Numbered from the stretch's first letter, positions 9,701 through 21,625 are shown. The stretch is DNA of 64,000 nucleotides from Actinomadura rifamycini DSM 43936 (GCF_000425065.1 NZ_AULB01000007.1:62001-126000), one strand, 5' to 3'. Numbers and translations are program-made. The notes: generated from the sequence alone by a model not told the origin.

Positions 9701-10769
9701 GCATGTCCGGGTGGTCCACGCCGTAGTAGATCGCGTTGAACAGGGCGAGGAGCCGGTTCCAGCCGTGGTAGGTGTGCTCGAGGTCGTCCTCGCTGCCGTC
9801 GAGGGCGCGCTGTTCGAGTTCGGCGCAGAGGCGTCCGGCGGAGTAGGCCGTCCGGTAGAGCGGCTTGTCGGACGGGAGAAGTCCGCGCTCTTCGGCGAAC
9901 AGCAGGAAGACGATCCGCATCATGACGGCGACCGACGCCCGGTACACCTCGGATGCCGGGACGTCGCCGATGCCGGGGCCGCCGCGGGCGACGTCCGCGG
10001 CGTGGGCGCGGCCGATGGCGGCGACCAGCAACTCAACGGCCTGGCGGACCTGGACGCCGAGGGCCTCGGTGATGTCCTCCTGGTTGTCCAGGCTGGCCTT
10101 CAGCAGCGCGACCGGGGTCTCGTCGTCGGGGACGGCGAAGAACCGGGACCGATGGAGAATCGACAGGAAGGCGCGGACGACGTCGCGTTCGGCGGCCTCG
10201 TGCCAGTTGACGGAGTCGAACGAGGCGGTCGTGGTGACGCCGCCGCGGGGTGCCCAGACGAGCGTGAACCAGCGGCCGTCGGTGGCGAGGCCGAGCTGCA
10301 CGTCGTGGTGCCTGCAGAGCTGGGCGAGGCGGTCGGCGGGGGTGGCGGCCCAGCCAGAGCCGGGGACGCGCTGAGTGGGCCGGTCGTCGCAGATGAGGCC
10401 GAGGACGTGGACGGTCTTGGGGCCGTCGTCGGCGGGGGCGCCGGGCTCGCGGAGGACGAACGAGGGCGTGACCGTGGTGTCGTGCTCGGGGACGTCCATG
10501 GCGAGGGCGTCCAGGCCCTCGGTCTGCAGGAGGTCGCCCCAGCCGAGGAGTTCGCCGAGGATGTAGTCGATCCAGGGGCGTCCGGGCAGTGCGGCGTGCT
10601 CGCGGCGGAGGCGCTCGCGGGCGGGCTTATCGAGCGTGTCGAGGGTCGGCCAGATGTGGCGGAGGACGGGCACGCTGAGGAACGGCCCGGACACGTCGAT
10701 GAGGTCGAGCCAGTCGGCGTGGTCGGTGCCGTCCTTGTGCTTGGGGAAACGCTTGTTCACGGGGGCCAT
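6723..10769 (-). CDS. drmMI: Large N6-adenine DNA methylase, DrmMI/Eco57I-like
   Basis: A 1,348-residue Eco57I/type IIG-like methylase. The sequence shows GTHYTPKFLAE (about 555-565), a variant motif I, DIAMGSAAFLVA (about 601-612), and motif IV, GNPPFLGG (about 871-878), as in gamma-class adenine methylases. The N-terminal 450 residues are helical and contain a degenerate nuclease-like stretch (LGLATDGRWFTLVW) without an obvious catalytic D-ExK set, so cleavage cannot be claimed. The last 470 residues hold the target-recognition region, which is markedly AT-richer than the rest. The gene starts one base after the helicase stop (TGAcATG), so both are coupled. Length, domains and partner fit DrmMI of class 1 DISARM; a stand-alone methylase-helicase system is the alternative. 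Confidence 0.75.
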   Translation of the reverse strand: MAPVNKRFPKHKDGTDHADWLDLIDVSGPFLSVPVLRHIWPTLDTLDKPARERLRREHAALPGRPWIDYILGELLGWGDLLQTEGLDALAMDVPEHDTTVTPSFVLREPGAPADDGPKTVHVLGLICDDRPTQRVPGSGWAATPADRLAQLCRHHDVQLGLATDGRWFTLVWAPRGGVTTTASFDSVNWHEAAERDVVRAFLSILHRSRFFAVPDDETPVALLKASLDNQEDITEALGVQVRQAVELLVAAIGRAHAADVARGGPGIGDVPASEVYRASVAVMMRIVFLLFAEERGLLPSDKPLYRTAYSAGRLCAELEQRALDGSEDDLEHTYHGWNRLLALFNAIYYGVDHPDMPMHAHDGSIFDPSRFEWLPLNIEDRTVLHMLKTVQYVEIGTGKSRERRKLSFRALDVEQIGYVYEGLLSFEGLYAEDTVVGLIGKAGIEEEVPLSVLEGFAASCPDVPALASKLATEYKDSRIGSAKALEKRLAKLTGADEKEARRKLLAVTNGNAQLTERLLPFYGVIRTDLRDLPVVILQDGLYVTESSLRKNTGTHYTPKFLAEQVVEGALEPLVYEPGPLQTADKNEWKPKSSDEILSLKVADIAMGSAAFLVAACRYLAEHLVAAWLREGDERATGYEEQSTDQSIDADADPVVINARRHIIEHCLYGADINEMAVEMAKLSLWLVSMDPHRPFTFLDDRLIVGDSLLGITSLDQLEVMHMDAKRGRKLHEDDGALFDLTAGIRELVGRVADKRRKLVAIEGTDLDKLTTKREMLDEVEAEISRAWLLANLATATALANAKRGAAGLDAASNLALEAGLKVMSGKETDELEARGQLAQWLRIDLPDGGFSRRPIHFPLAFPEVFERGGFDAVIGNPPFLGGPKLRPSLGYAYRELLSVAVANNVRATNADLVAYFALRSHALVHARGQCGLIATNTLAQGDTREVGLDQIVNDGVVIRRAIKSESWPSRSAALEYCAVWSSKKALGDSAEVVADGVLVPKISSSLEAASRVAGPPKRLAANAGRIFIGHHVNGMGFVMEEEEAEALIERDPDSGKVIYPYLNGQDVSSRPDVSASRKIVQFHVMSEAEASMYSGAMARVRTLVKPEREKRNRESHRKYWWRYADYRRGMEAGIADLRRVCVLALVSKAVMPVLVPTGQVFSHRLAVLAADDTAMLAMLSSSPHYWWTLSRTSTLETRVSYAPSDVFETLPLPDLTQEMRELGQRLDSFRRDVMLARQAGITKTYNLVHDASCDDGDIVELREIHKAIDEAVCRSYGWHDLLPQLNHGHHNTGREMRYTVGPEIQRELVDRLLELNHERYAAEVAAGLHDKKAKKGRAKPAGEQGGLF

Positions 10770-10770
10770 G

Positions 10771-13700
10771 TCAGATCGCCTCTCGCTTCGGCACGACGAA
10801 GATCACCGCGACGGGGAAGGAGTGCGGCCGGGGGTCCGCGTAACGGGCCTCGATCTGGCGCAGCTCCAGGTCCCGCTCGTCCGACAGGCGGGCGAGGCGT
10901 TCCTCCCAGGATTTGCGGTCGTTCTGGTACTGGCGGCGTTCCTCCGCGGACGCCACGGCGGCCTGGGAGAACAGCGCGCCCTCCTCGTCACCGCGGGCGA
11001 GCTGGCGGCGGAGGGTTTCGGCGAACTGCTCCAGGTTGGCGGTGATGCGGCGGGTCTCGGCGTCCTTGCGCTGGACGAGCTGCTTGCGCAGGGACTCGTG
11101 GCGGGTGTCGGTCCGCCACTTGATGGCGCCCTCCAGACCGAGGCGCAGCTCGTCGAAGCGGCCGGCGAGCCGGGCCTGGATGCGGGGCGGGGCGGGCGTC
11201 CCGGAGGTGAGGGCGCGGTCGAGGAGGTCGCCGAGGCGTCCGACGCTCTCCCAGCGGCGGAACCGTCCCGTGTCGGGCGCCCAGCCGCCCGCGTGCAGGA
11301 CCTCCTCGTGCAGGCGGACGCCGTCCGCGCCGACGAGGACGAAGCGGGAGAACGCGGCGACGAGCGTCGTCTCCAGTTCGGGGTCGTCGGAGACGACGGC
11401 GGCGACGCGGTGCAGGTCGATGCCCTCGTTGGAGACGGCGGCGCGCAGCAGGCGGGTCGACATGGCGACGAGGGGGTGCCCGAGGTGGGCGAGGACCACG
11501 TCGTCGCGTCCCCGCGCGACCTCCCGGTCGAAGGTGACGGGGAGCTGCCGGGGCGGGCCGCCGTCCTTGGGCAGCTTCTCCAGCAGCCCGGCGGACGCGC
11601 GCTCCCAGGAGCCGGTGAGGACGGGCACGTCGTGCACGCCCGGGTCGGCGGTGGGCTGCAACGGCTGCTGGCGGGCCAGTTCGAGAGCGGTGTCGACGAC
11701 GCGCTTCACGTTGCCGGGGGTGATGTGCAGGTTCTTGACGGTCGTGTCGACGCGTTCGCGGAGCTTGCGGACCTGGTCGCCGACGTCGGACTCGGACGGG
11801 ACGCGCTCGCGGCCGGCGGCCTTCGCGGTCTCGGCGTCCACGTCGATGTGCTCGCCGAGGAGGCGGCGCTGGACGGCGTCGGCGAGGACCGCGTTGACGG
11901 AGCCGAGGTCGGCCTCCATCTGCGACACCTTGTGCGCGACGCGGGACAGGAACTCCAGGTCGGCCTCGTAGGAGTCGACGGTCTTGTCCCAGCCGGTGCC
12001 GACGAAGTGCCGGATCTGCGGGGTGTGCTTCTGCCCGTAGCGGTCGATGCGGCCGATGCGCTGCTCGAGCTTGTTCGGGTTGAACGGGATGTCGTAGTTG
12101 ACGAGCCGGTGGCAGTGGTTCTGCAGGTCGATGCCCTCGCTGGCGGCGTCGGTGGCGAGCAGGATCCGCACCGGGTGCTCGCCGGGCGCCTTCTGGAACG
12201 CGAGACGGAGCTTTTCCCGGTCGTCGGTGCTCATCGTGCCGTCCAGCTCGGCGACGCGGTCGCCGCCCATGCCCTGGTCGCGCAGGAGGCCGAGGAGCCA
12301 GTCCTTGGTGTCGCGGTACTCGGTGAAGACGATGACGCGGTCGTCCGTCCACGTTGTGCCGTCGGGGCGGCAGACGGACGTCAGGTACTCGATGAGCTTC
12401 GCGGCCTTGGCGTCCGGCTGGGCCTCGTGCGCCGCCGCCCAGTCGTGCATGCGGCGCAGCAGGTCCAGCTCCTCCTCCTGGCTCTGGACGAGCGGCTCGG
12501 TGCGGGCGAGGGCGTCGGTCTCTGCCTCGTCCAGGGCTTCGTCGTCGAGGGTGGCGGTGTCGTCGAAGAAGTCCTCCATCCAGGCGTCCTCGGGCGGGAG
12601 GGCGCCCCTGCCCCGCGACTTCAGGGTGTCGGTGTAGACGGCGACGGTGTGCGCGAACGCGGCGGGGCTGGAGAACAGGCGCTTTTTCAGCAGCAGCGTC
12701 ACCAGGTCGGCGGCGCGGCGCCCGCGGGTCTTGTTGAGGCGGGCGCGGCGGACGTCGGCGAACCGGCGCAGCAGGGCGTGGATCTCGCGCTCGTCCTCGG
12801 GGTAGGCGACGGGGATCGCGGACGCGTCGCGGGCCGCGAACCGGGCGTTGCCGTCGGCGTCGACGATCTGGCGCTTGAGGCGGCGGACGACCGTGTCGCG
12901 GACCGCGGAGTCGTCCGGCGGGACACCGCGGGCGAAGCGCTGGTCGTCCAGGATCTCCAGGAGGGCGGTGAAGCTCGCCTGGTAGCCGTTGTGCGGGGTC
13001 GCCGACAGGAACAGCCGGTGCGTGAAGTGCGGGGCGAGGCGGCGGATCAGCTTCGTCTGCTGCGAGTCGATCGCGTACACCTGCTTGGGCGCGGCCGGGG
13101 CGACGTGGTGCGCCTCGTCCAGGATCAGCAGGTCGAACGTGCGCGGGTAGGCGGGGCCGTCGGCGGGCAGCACCTCGTCCAGCAGCCGCTGCGCCTTCGC
13201 GCCGCGCAGCCACGGCAGCGACACGATCGCGAGGGGGAACACCTCGAACGGGTTGGCGGCGCTGCCGTGCGTGCGGCGGACCTCCGCGCAGCGCTCGGAG
13301 TCGATGACGGTGAAGTCCAGGCCGAACTTCTCGGCCATCTCGTCGCGCCACTTCACGGTGAGGCCCGCCGGGCAGACGATCATCATGCGGCGGCCCCGCT
13401 GGCGGAGCAGCAGTTCCTGCGCGACCAGGCCCGCCTCGATGGTCTTGCCGAGGCCGACGTCGTCGGCGAGCAGCAGGTTGACGCGCGGGGCGTCCAGGGC
13501 GCGGGCGACGGGTTCGAGCTGGTAGTCCTCGGTGGCGACACCGGAGCGGAACGGCGCCTGGAGGGTGCGGACGTCGGCGGACGCGACGGCGCCCCAGCGG
13601 ACGGCGTCCAGGAACGCGGCGAGCCGGCCCGGGGGGTCGAAGCGGTCCTTGGCGACCTCGGGGAGGGACCCGGACGGGAGGGTGCGGCCGCCGGGCTCGA

Positions 13701-13863
13701 TCTCCCAGATGACCGAGAGGGTGTCGCCGTACCGGCCCTCCTCGACACTTTGCAGCGTGACGAGGGTGTTGCCGGCACGCTCGTCCACGGTGCCCACCAC
13801 CCAGCGCTGGCCGCGGACCTGCACGAGGGCGCCGGGGGTGGGTCGCTCAACGGTCGCAGTCAA
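10771..13863 (-). CDS. drmD: SNF2-like helicase, DrmD-like
   Basis: A 1,030-residue superfamily 2 DNA translocase. Motif I is ADDVGLGKT (133-141), motif II LDEAHH (about 248-253), motif III SATPHNG (about 286), and motif VI QRIGRIDRYGQ (about 600). The DDVGLGKT form and the roughly 1,000-residue size are those of the DISARM helicase DrmD and of RapA/HepA-like proteins. The C-terminal 300 residues are a helical region. A TTG start is chosen: AAGGAG lies ten bases upstream and no ATG fits. It is the first gene of a two-gene operon with the large methylase, but drmA, drmB and drmC are absent downstream, where the next gene points the other way. Confidence 0.8.
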   Translation of the reverse strand: MTATVERPTPGALVQVRGQRWVVGTVDERAGNTLVTLQSVEEGRYGDTLSVIWEIEPGGRTLPSGSLPEVAKDRFDPPGRLAAFLDAVRWGAVASADVRTLQAPFRSGVATEDYQLEPVARALDAPRVNLLLADDVGLGKTIEAGLVAQELLLRQRGRRMMIVCPAGLTVKWRDEMAEKFGLDFTVIDSERCAEVRRTHGSAANPFEVFPLAIVSLPWLRGAKAQRLLDEVLPADGPAYPRTFDLLILDEAHHVAPAAPKQVYAIDSQQTKLIRRLAPHFTHRLFLSATPHNGYQASFTALLEILDDQRFARGVPPDDSAVRDTVVRRLKRQIVDADGNARFAARDASAIPVAYPEDEREIHALLRRFADVRRARLNKTRGRRAADLVTLLLKKRLFSSPAAFAHTVAVYTDTLKSRGRGALPPEDAWMEDFFDDTATLDDEALDEAETDALARTEPLVQSQEEELDLLRRMHDWAAAHEAQPDAKAAKLIEYLTSVCRPDGTTWTDDRVIVFTEYRDTKDWLLGLLRDQGMGGDRVAELDGTMSTDDREKLRLAFQKAPGEHPVRILLATDAASEGIDLQNHCHRLVNYDIPFNPNKLEQRIGRIDRYGQKHTPQIRHFVGTGWDKTVDSYEADLEFLSRVAHKVSQMEADLGSVNAVLADAVQRRLLGEHIDVDAETAKAAGRERVPSESDVGDQVRKLRERVDTTVKNLHITPGNVKRVVDTALELARQQPLQPTADPGVHDVPVLTGSWERASAGLLEKLPKDGGPPRQLPVTFDREVARGRDDVVLAHLGHPLVAMSTRLLRAAVSNEGIDLHRVAAVVSDDPELETTLVAAFSRFVLVGADGVRLHEEVLHAGGWAPDTGRFRRWESVGRLGDLLDRALTSGTPAPPRIQARLAGRFDELRLGLEGAIKWRTDTRHESLRKQLVQRKDAETRRITANLEQFAETLRRQLARGDEEGALFSQAAVASAEERRQYQNDRKSWEERLARLSDERDLELRQIEARYADPRPHSFPVAVIFVVPKREAI

Positions 13864-14198
13864 CGGGAGGGCACTCCTTATTGCAGTGATGAGCTGGCGA
13901 TACTTGTTAGCACACCGGAACGGTGCCGGGGACTCGCCGATGGGGACGGGTCGGGACCGGAGAACACTTTACGACGCCTAAATACACGACGCCTATACAT
14001 GTTGCTTCGGTTTACATACCGGGGGAAGTTCGTCGCCCTGGATGGCCGGGTTCGGCTGGATAATGGCGAGAACCGCTTCCCGCTCGGCTGTTACGATCGC
14101 TTCGGCGAGGCCATGAGGAGGCTTCCTTCTCACCCTTCTTACACTCCAGCTTCCTCGCTTTCCTCGCCACCCAAGCAGCAGAAGGATCCCGGACCTCC
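13864..14198. other. Intergenic region between helicase and SUKH genes
   Basis: About 335 bp without a gene I can support. It must hold the minus-strand promoter of the methylase-helicase operon and the plus-strand promoter of the SUKH-3 gene. Its composition (many AT-rich stretches between 13890 and 14160) differs from the flanks. Short open frames exist on both strands, but none has a ribosome site or a recognisable domain. Confidence 0.4.
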
Positions 14199-14654
14199 GT
14201 GAGCAGTCCGGTGTCACCGTCGTCCGCCCAGGACCTTGACCGGGCGCTCCGCCGCGCCGGATGGCGTCCCGGCCGCAAGGTCGACATCTCCGCGTACCGC
14301 GCCTGGTACGCGGCCGAAGGGTACGGGCCGCACGCCGCGGGCGAGGCTTTCCTCGAGGAGTTCGGCGGGCTGCGCTTCGACTGGTCGGGCCCCGGCGTCT
14401 CCGTGGCGCGGCAGCCGTTCTTCGTCGACCCGGCCCGGACGGGCGGCGAGGACGAGCTCATCGAGGCGTGGGCCGAGGACCTCGGGAAGAACATCGTCCC
14501 GCTGGGCGGCCTCGAACGAGAGATGAGCACGTTCGGCATGGACGAGGACGGGCTGATCTATCTCTTCGCCGGCTTCACCAAGGTCAAGGGCGCGAACCGG
14601 GACGGGCTCGAGGCGCTCGTCCTCGGTATCGACGGCGAGACCCTCGAGGATTGA
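14199..14654 (+). CDS. SUKH-3 domain immunity-type protein
   Basis: A 151-residue protein with the SUKH-3 pattern: RRAGWRPGRKVDI (18-30), then EAFLEEFGGLRFD (about 50-62) and a late GLIYLFAGFTK (about 117-127). SUKH proteins are mostly immunity proteins against polymorphic contact-dependent toxins, including nucleases. No toxin gene is adjacent, so this is an orphan, perhaps used against neighbours' toxins. The GTG start has only a distant AAGGA (eleven bases), so initiation may be weak. Confidence 0.75.
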   Translation: MSSPVSPSSAQDLDRALRRAGWRPGRKVDISAYRAWYAAEGYGPHAAGEAFLEEFGGLRFDWSGPGVSVARQPFFVDPARTGGEDELIEAWAEDLGKNIVPLGGLEREMSTFGMDEDGLIYLFAGFTKVKGANRDGLEALVLGIDGETLED

Positions 14655-15002
14655 CCCGCTGGTCGGTGCGTGAGGCCGCTCTGACCTCCTGATATCCAGG
14701 ACGGGGCGGTCCGGGGGCGGCCGCCCGGAGGGGGCCGTGCGCGCGATGACCGACCGGGACGACGGCACGCGGGGCCGGGAACCGGGGGCGCGGCCGGCGG
14801 AGCCGCCCGCGATCCGGGCGCCGGGGATGCGGGCCGCGTTCACCGTCCGGCGCGGCGGCGTGCCCGCCGGGTCGGCGGCCGCGGTCGGGCTCGCGATGGG
14901 GCTGCCGGCACGGAGCTGCGGGTCCTCGCCCGCCTCCTGCGGGAGCCGAACGCGGTGCGCGTCCGGCGCCGGCGTGTCCGACGCGGAGCCTAGGGTGCGG
15001 GC
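14655..15002. other. Intergenic region between two SUKH genes
   Basis: A GC-rich 348-bp gap. An open frame at 14737-15033 overlaps the next gene's start and ends out of frame with no recognisable domain. A change of frame near 14905 would give a plausible ELRVLARLLREP helix, so it may be the relic of a lost gene. I do not call a gene here. Confidence 0.3.
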
Positions 15003-15587
15003 ATGGAGACGTTGCGGGCCAAACTGGACCTGATCCGCCGGGTCGAGGACGAGCACCGCTTCGGAGTCGACATCCGCGAGCCGAACGCGCTGGAGCCTGT
15101 CCCCGGCCTACCGGACGGGGTCACCGAGGTGTTCGGTCTCTTCTCCAAGCTCGCGGGGAACTACTTCAGCTTCGTGCAGCCCGCCGAGATCGCCGGCCCG
15201 GACGCCTGGGAGAAGCGCAGCGCCGACCCGGACTGCCCGCTCGGCGCGCCGCTGGAGATCGGCTACGAGCGGTACGGCATGCCCCCGGAAGTGCTGGAGG
15301 ACCTTGAGGGCGGCGCACCCATCTGCCTGGACCTGCTGACGGGGGAGGTCTACTACCGCGACCCCGACGAGTACATCTTCTTCTACAAGCACGTCGAGGT
15401 CGAAGAGATCGACACGGTCGACTTCGCCCCGAACGCCGTCGAGTTCTTCGACTCGTTCGTGCTCGGCCCCCGCTACCCGGAGCTGGTGGAGGGCGTCCTC
15501 GGCCCCCGCGCCGTCACCGAGCGGGACCGGAAGGGCCGCCCCCGCGACTCCTGGACGCGGCTCCTGGACGCCGCCGGGCTCCTCTGA
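15003..15587 (+). CDS. SMI1/KNR4 (SUKH) family protein
   Basis: A 194-residue acidic protein of the SUKH superfamily. The segments VTEVFGLFSKLAGNYFSF (about 40-57), AAPLEIGYERYGMPPE-type text in the middle and an ICLDLLTGEVYYRD strand (about 101-114) fit the SMI1/KNR4 fold used by immunity proteins. It has no signal peptide. It lies on the same strand as the SUKH-3 gene, 348 bp away, so the two form a small immunity-gene patch without a toxin. A role outside toxin immunity cannot be excluded. Confidence 0.65.
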   Translation: METLRAKLDLIRRVEDEHRFGVDIREPNALEPVPGLPDGVTEVFGLFSKLAGNYFSFVQPAEIAGPDAWEKRSADPDCPLGAPLEIGYERYGMPPEVLEDLEGGAPICLDLLTGEVYYRDPDEYIFFYKHVEVEEIDTVDFAPNAVEFFDSFVLGPRYPELVEGVLGPRAVTERDRKGRPRDSWTRLLDAAGLL

Positions 15588-15600
15588 TGCCGCACGGCCG

Positions 15601-15629
15601 GGCGCCCGTCCCGCACGGGGACGGGCGCC
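15601..15629. terminator. Bidirectional terminator hairpin
   Basis: A perfect stem pairs GGCGCCCGTCC (15601-15611) with GGACGGGCGCC (15619-15629), one more inner C-G pair closing a five-base loop; a further GGCC/GGCC arm continues after a bulge. It sits in the 51-bp gap between the convergent SUKH gene and metH and can serve both. Confidence 0.65.
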
Positions 15630-15638
15630 GGCCGCCGG

Positions 15639-19256
<3,618 letters not shown>

Positions 19257-19277
19257 TGCCACCTCCCGGTCGTTCGT

Positions 19278-19355
19278 GGGAGGCGCCCTTGTTTCAACCG
19301 GAATCCGGTGGGGCCGAGCGTGGCGGGCGTCCACCCGTTGCAGCGCCTCTCGGCC
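19278..19355 (-). ncRNA. Probable S-adenosylhomocysteine (SAH) riboswitch of metH
   Basis: Read on the minus strand, the leader of metH folds like the SAH (ahcY-type) riboswitch. A 7-bp P1 pairs GGCCGAG (19355-19349) with CTCGGCC (19318-19312). AGGCGC (19348-19343), followed by TGCAACG as in the class consensus, can form a pseudoknot with GCGCCT (19286-19281). A CCGGATTCCGG hairpin lies between P1 and the pseudoknot strand. The last pairing ends about fourteen bases before the ribosome site. SAH riboswitches switch on recycling genes when SAH builds up, and metH is a logical target because it consumes the homocysteine released from SAH. The call comes from sequence pattern only. Confidence 0.72.
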
Positions 19356-19463
19356 TGACATCGACAGTACCGCGCGACACGCCGGTCTGTCAGTCCGGCC
19401 CCGGCTTTCCCGGCGGTCCCAGGGGGCATTCCATCGCCCGTTCCCGCGGATAGGCTTCCCGGC

Positions 19464-20153
19464 GTGCACGGACAACTGGCAAGCGGGCTCGCGGCGCGGC
19501 GGCGGGACGACCACCCGCTGCGCGTGATCGAGAGCGAAACCGTCGAGTACACCGAGGCCATCGCCACGATGGATCAGATGGTGCGCGACCGGCAGGAGGA
19601 CCGGATCGACGACACCCTCTGGCTCCTGTCGCCCCCCCGCGTCTACACGGTGGGCCGGCGGACGCCGCCGCACGAGCGCCCCGATCCGGCGCACGGTATC
19701 CCGGTCGTGGAGACGCGGCGCGGCGGGAAGCTCACGTACCACTCGCCGGAGCAGGTCGTCGGGTATCCGGTGCTGAAGCTGGCGGAGCCGGCCGACGTGG
19801 TCGGGCTGATCCGCGACATCGAGCACATCCTGGTGGCGGTGCTGGGCGAGCTGGGGATCCCCGCGGAGCGGCGCGACACCCCGAAGGGCAGCCCGCTGCT
19901 GACCGGCGTCTGGACGGCCGAGGGCCGCAAGATCGTCTCGCTGGGGATGTACATCTCGCGGGGCGTCAGCGCGCACGGTTTCGCGATGGACGTCGACGCC
20001 GACCCGGAGCCGTGGACGTGGGCGGTCCCGTGCGGCATGCCGGACGTGGAGATGACGTCGGTGTGCCGGGAGCGGGAGCGGCGCGGCCTCTCCCCCGTCA
20101 CGCAGCCGGAGGTCCGGCGGCTGATCACCGAGGCGTGGCGGCGCGAGACCTGA
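19464..20153 (+). CDS. lipB: Lipoyl(octanoyl) transferase family protein
   Basis: A 229-residue LipB-like protein that would move an octanoyl group from acyl carrier protein to lipoyl domains. The family signatures are present: [18 protein letters not shown] (about 86-103) in place of the common RGG..TYHGPGQ, the catalytic Lys in EGRKIVSLG (about 153-161), SAHGFAMDV (about 171-179) and the catalytic Cys in AVPCGM (about 188-193). The HSPEQ variant is unusual, and LipA is not adjacent, so this may be a second, divergent LipB. It is divergent from metH across the riboswitch. The start is GTG. Confidence 0.85.
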   Translation: MHGQLASGLAARRRDDHPLRVIESETVEYTEAIATMDQMVRDRQEDRIDDTLWLLSPPRVYTVGRRTPPHERPDPAHGIPVVETRRGGKLTYHSPEQVVGYPVLKLAEPADVVGLIRDIEHILVAVLGELGIPAERRDTPKGSPLLTGVWTAEGRKIVSLGMYISRGVSAHGFAMDVDADPEPWTWAVPCGMPDVEMTSVCRERERRGLSPVTQPEVRRLITEAWRRET

Positions 20154-20175
20154 GCCCCCGGCGGGGGCCCAGGTC
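20147..20175. terminator. Hairpin at the end of the lipB-like gene
   Basis: GACCTG (20147-20152) pairs with CAGGTC (20170-20175) and an inner CCCCC/GGGGG pair closes the loop. The stop codon of the lipB-like gene lies in its left arm. It separates this gene from the convergent lipase. Confidence 0.5.
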
Positions 20176-20192
20176 CCGGCGCGTCCGGCGGG

Positions 20193-21446
20193 TCAGGCCG
20201 CGCAGTTGCCCTGCGCGGGCTTCCCGGCGAACCGGTCGGTCAGGAAGGCCACCGCGTCGGGCCACGACCACAGCATGCCGGTGGCGTGCTCGGCGATCGT
20301 GTAGGTCTTCCAGGTGACGTTGGCGCCCTTCGCGCACCACGCCTTGTGCAGCGTGTCCGCCTGCTCGAACGGGATGATCTGGTCGTAGACGGCCTGCGTC
20401 TGGAGCACGGGGACGCCCGGCGCGGTCGAGCCGAGCCTGTTGCCGTCCAGGCGCGCCTGCCACTGCGGCGTGGCCAGCGGGTCGCTGGTGGTGAAGTCGC
20501 CGACGTTCTTGAACGCCGTCTCGCCGAAGGTGGCGATGCCGTCGACGCTGGCGATGCAGGTGTCGGACGCCGTCTCCATCAGGGTCCGGCCCGCGTCGTT
20601 GAGGAACGACGCGAGGTCGAGCTCGGGATAGGCGGCGTCGTAGCCGGCGGCGGACATGAACATGAACGCGGCGAACAGGTTGCCGTCGAGGTTCGCGGCG
20701 ACCGCCCGCAGGTCGGCGGGGACGCCGCCCGCGACGACGCCCTTCAGGTCGAGCTCGGGCGCGTAGGTCGCGGCCAGTTCGGCGGCCCAGCCCGCGGTCG
20801 TGCCGCCCTGCGAGTAGCCCATCGCGGCGACGGGGCTCCCGGCGAGGCCCGTCCCGGGGAGGCGCTGCGCGGCCCGCGCCATGTCGAGGGCCGCCGCGCC
20901 CTGGGCCCGGCCGACCTCGTAGGTGTGCAGGCCGGGCGTGCCGAGGCCCTGCATGTCGGTGACCGCGACGGCCCAGCCCTTGTTGAGCGCGTCCGAGATG
21001 AAGAACATCTCGTAGTCGAGGCCCTGCGTGAGGGTGTACGACGGCGCGCACGCGTCGCCGAGCCCGCGGGTCCCGACGCCGTAGGTGACGAGCGGGCGCT
21101 CGCCCGGCCCGCCCCACTCCTTCTCGGGGACGAGCACGGTGCCGGACACGGCGATCGGGTCGCCCTGCGCGTCCTGCGTCCGGTAGAGGACCTGCGTGGA
21201 GGTGACGCCGTCGACGGGCGCGCGGCCGAACGGGTCGAGGGTGAACAGCGATGGGCGGGAGCGGATGACGTCGCCGGGCCGCCCGTCGGGGAGCGGCCGC
21301 GGCGGCGTGTAGAACGGGTCCTCGGCGGGAGGCGCGAACGCCGGCGGAGCGGCCGCGGCGGGCGCTTGGAGGGCGGTCGCGGTCAGCGCGATCCCCATCC
21401 CGCAGGCGACCGCCGTGCGCAGGAGCCGGCGGACTGTGGTGGACAT
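20193..21446 (-). CDS. Secreted lipase, LIP family alpha/beta hydrolase
   Basis: A 417-residue secreted hydrolase. It begins with a signal peptide (RR-containing n-region, hydrophobic core to about residue 27, cleavage near APAAAA). The nucleophile elbow is GYSQGG at about 208-213. A late Asp in QAVYDQIIP and the His in AEHATGML near the C-terminus complete a plausible triad. Size and order match the secretory lipases of the LIP family (Pfam PF03583), known from Candida and common in actinobacteria, which cleave triglycerides or esters. Its own promoter (TTGGAG-17-TAAGGT) lies 80 bp upstream. The upstream TetR gene on the same strand is a possible regulator. Confidence 0.88.
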   Translation of the reverse strand: MSTTVRRLLRTAVACGMGIALTATALQAPAAAAPPAFAPPAEDPFYTPPRPLPDGRPGDVIRSRPSLFTLDPFGRAPVDGVTSTQVLYRTQDAQGDPIAVSGTVLVPEKEWGGPGERPLVTYGVGTRGLGDACAPSYTLTQGLDYEMFFISDALNKGWAVAVTDMQGLGTPGLHTYEVGRAQGAAALDMARAAQRLPGTGLAGSPVAAMGYSQGGTTAGWAAELAATYAPELDLKGVVAGGVPADLRAVAANLDGNLFAAFMFMSAAGYDAAYPELDLASFLNDAGRTLMETASDTCIASVDGIATFGETAFKNVGDFTTSDPLATPQWQARLDGNRLGSTAPGVPVLQTQAVYDQIIPFEQADTLHKAWCAKGANVTWKTYTIAEHATGMLWSWPDAVAFLTDRFAGKPAQGNCAA

Positions 21447-21531
21447 GGAGCTACCCTTCGTCGTGCTCCGGCCCCTCTGGATCGCCCCCAGAGCCCCCGA
21501 CGGGCCTGGCCGTCCGGGTGACGGCCTCCCG

Positions 21532-21560
21532 ACCTTAAAGCAAGTAGACTCTTACTCCAA
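21532..21560 (-). promoter_or_regulatory. Sigma-70-type promoter of the lipase gene
   Basis: On the minus strand a TTGGAG -35 (21560-21555) and a TAAGGT -10 (21537-21532) are separated by exactly 17 bases. An AGTA/TACT inverted repeat lies in the spacer and could be an operator. The predicted start is about 80 bases before the lipase ATG. The surrounding 21447-21625 holds no gene. Confidence 0.55.
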
Positions 21561-21625
21561 TAGGCGGGACGGCGGATCCGGCGGCCCCGCTTTGTGACCC
21601 GGGTAACAAACGGACGCCGAGCGCT

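Noticed and set aside
13993..14217. Minus-strand open frame of 74 codons upstream of the helicase gene
   Set aside because: No ribosome site, mixed low-complexity sequence and overlap with the start of the SUKH-3 gene; it may be promoter DNA.
14737..15033. Open frame between the two SUKH genes
   Set aside because: It runs over the start of the next gene and shows no recognisable domain; it may be a gene relic but cannot be called.
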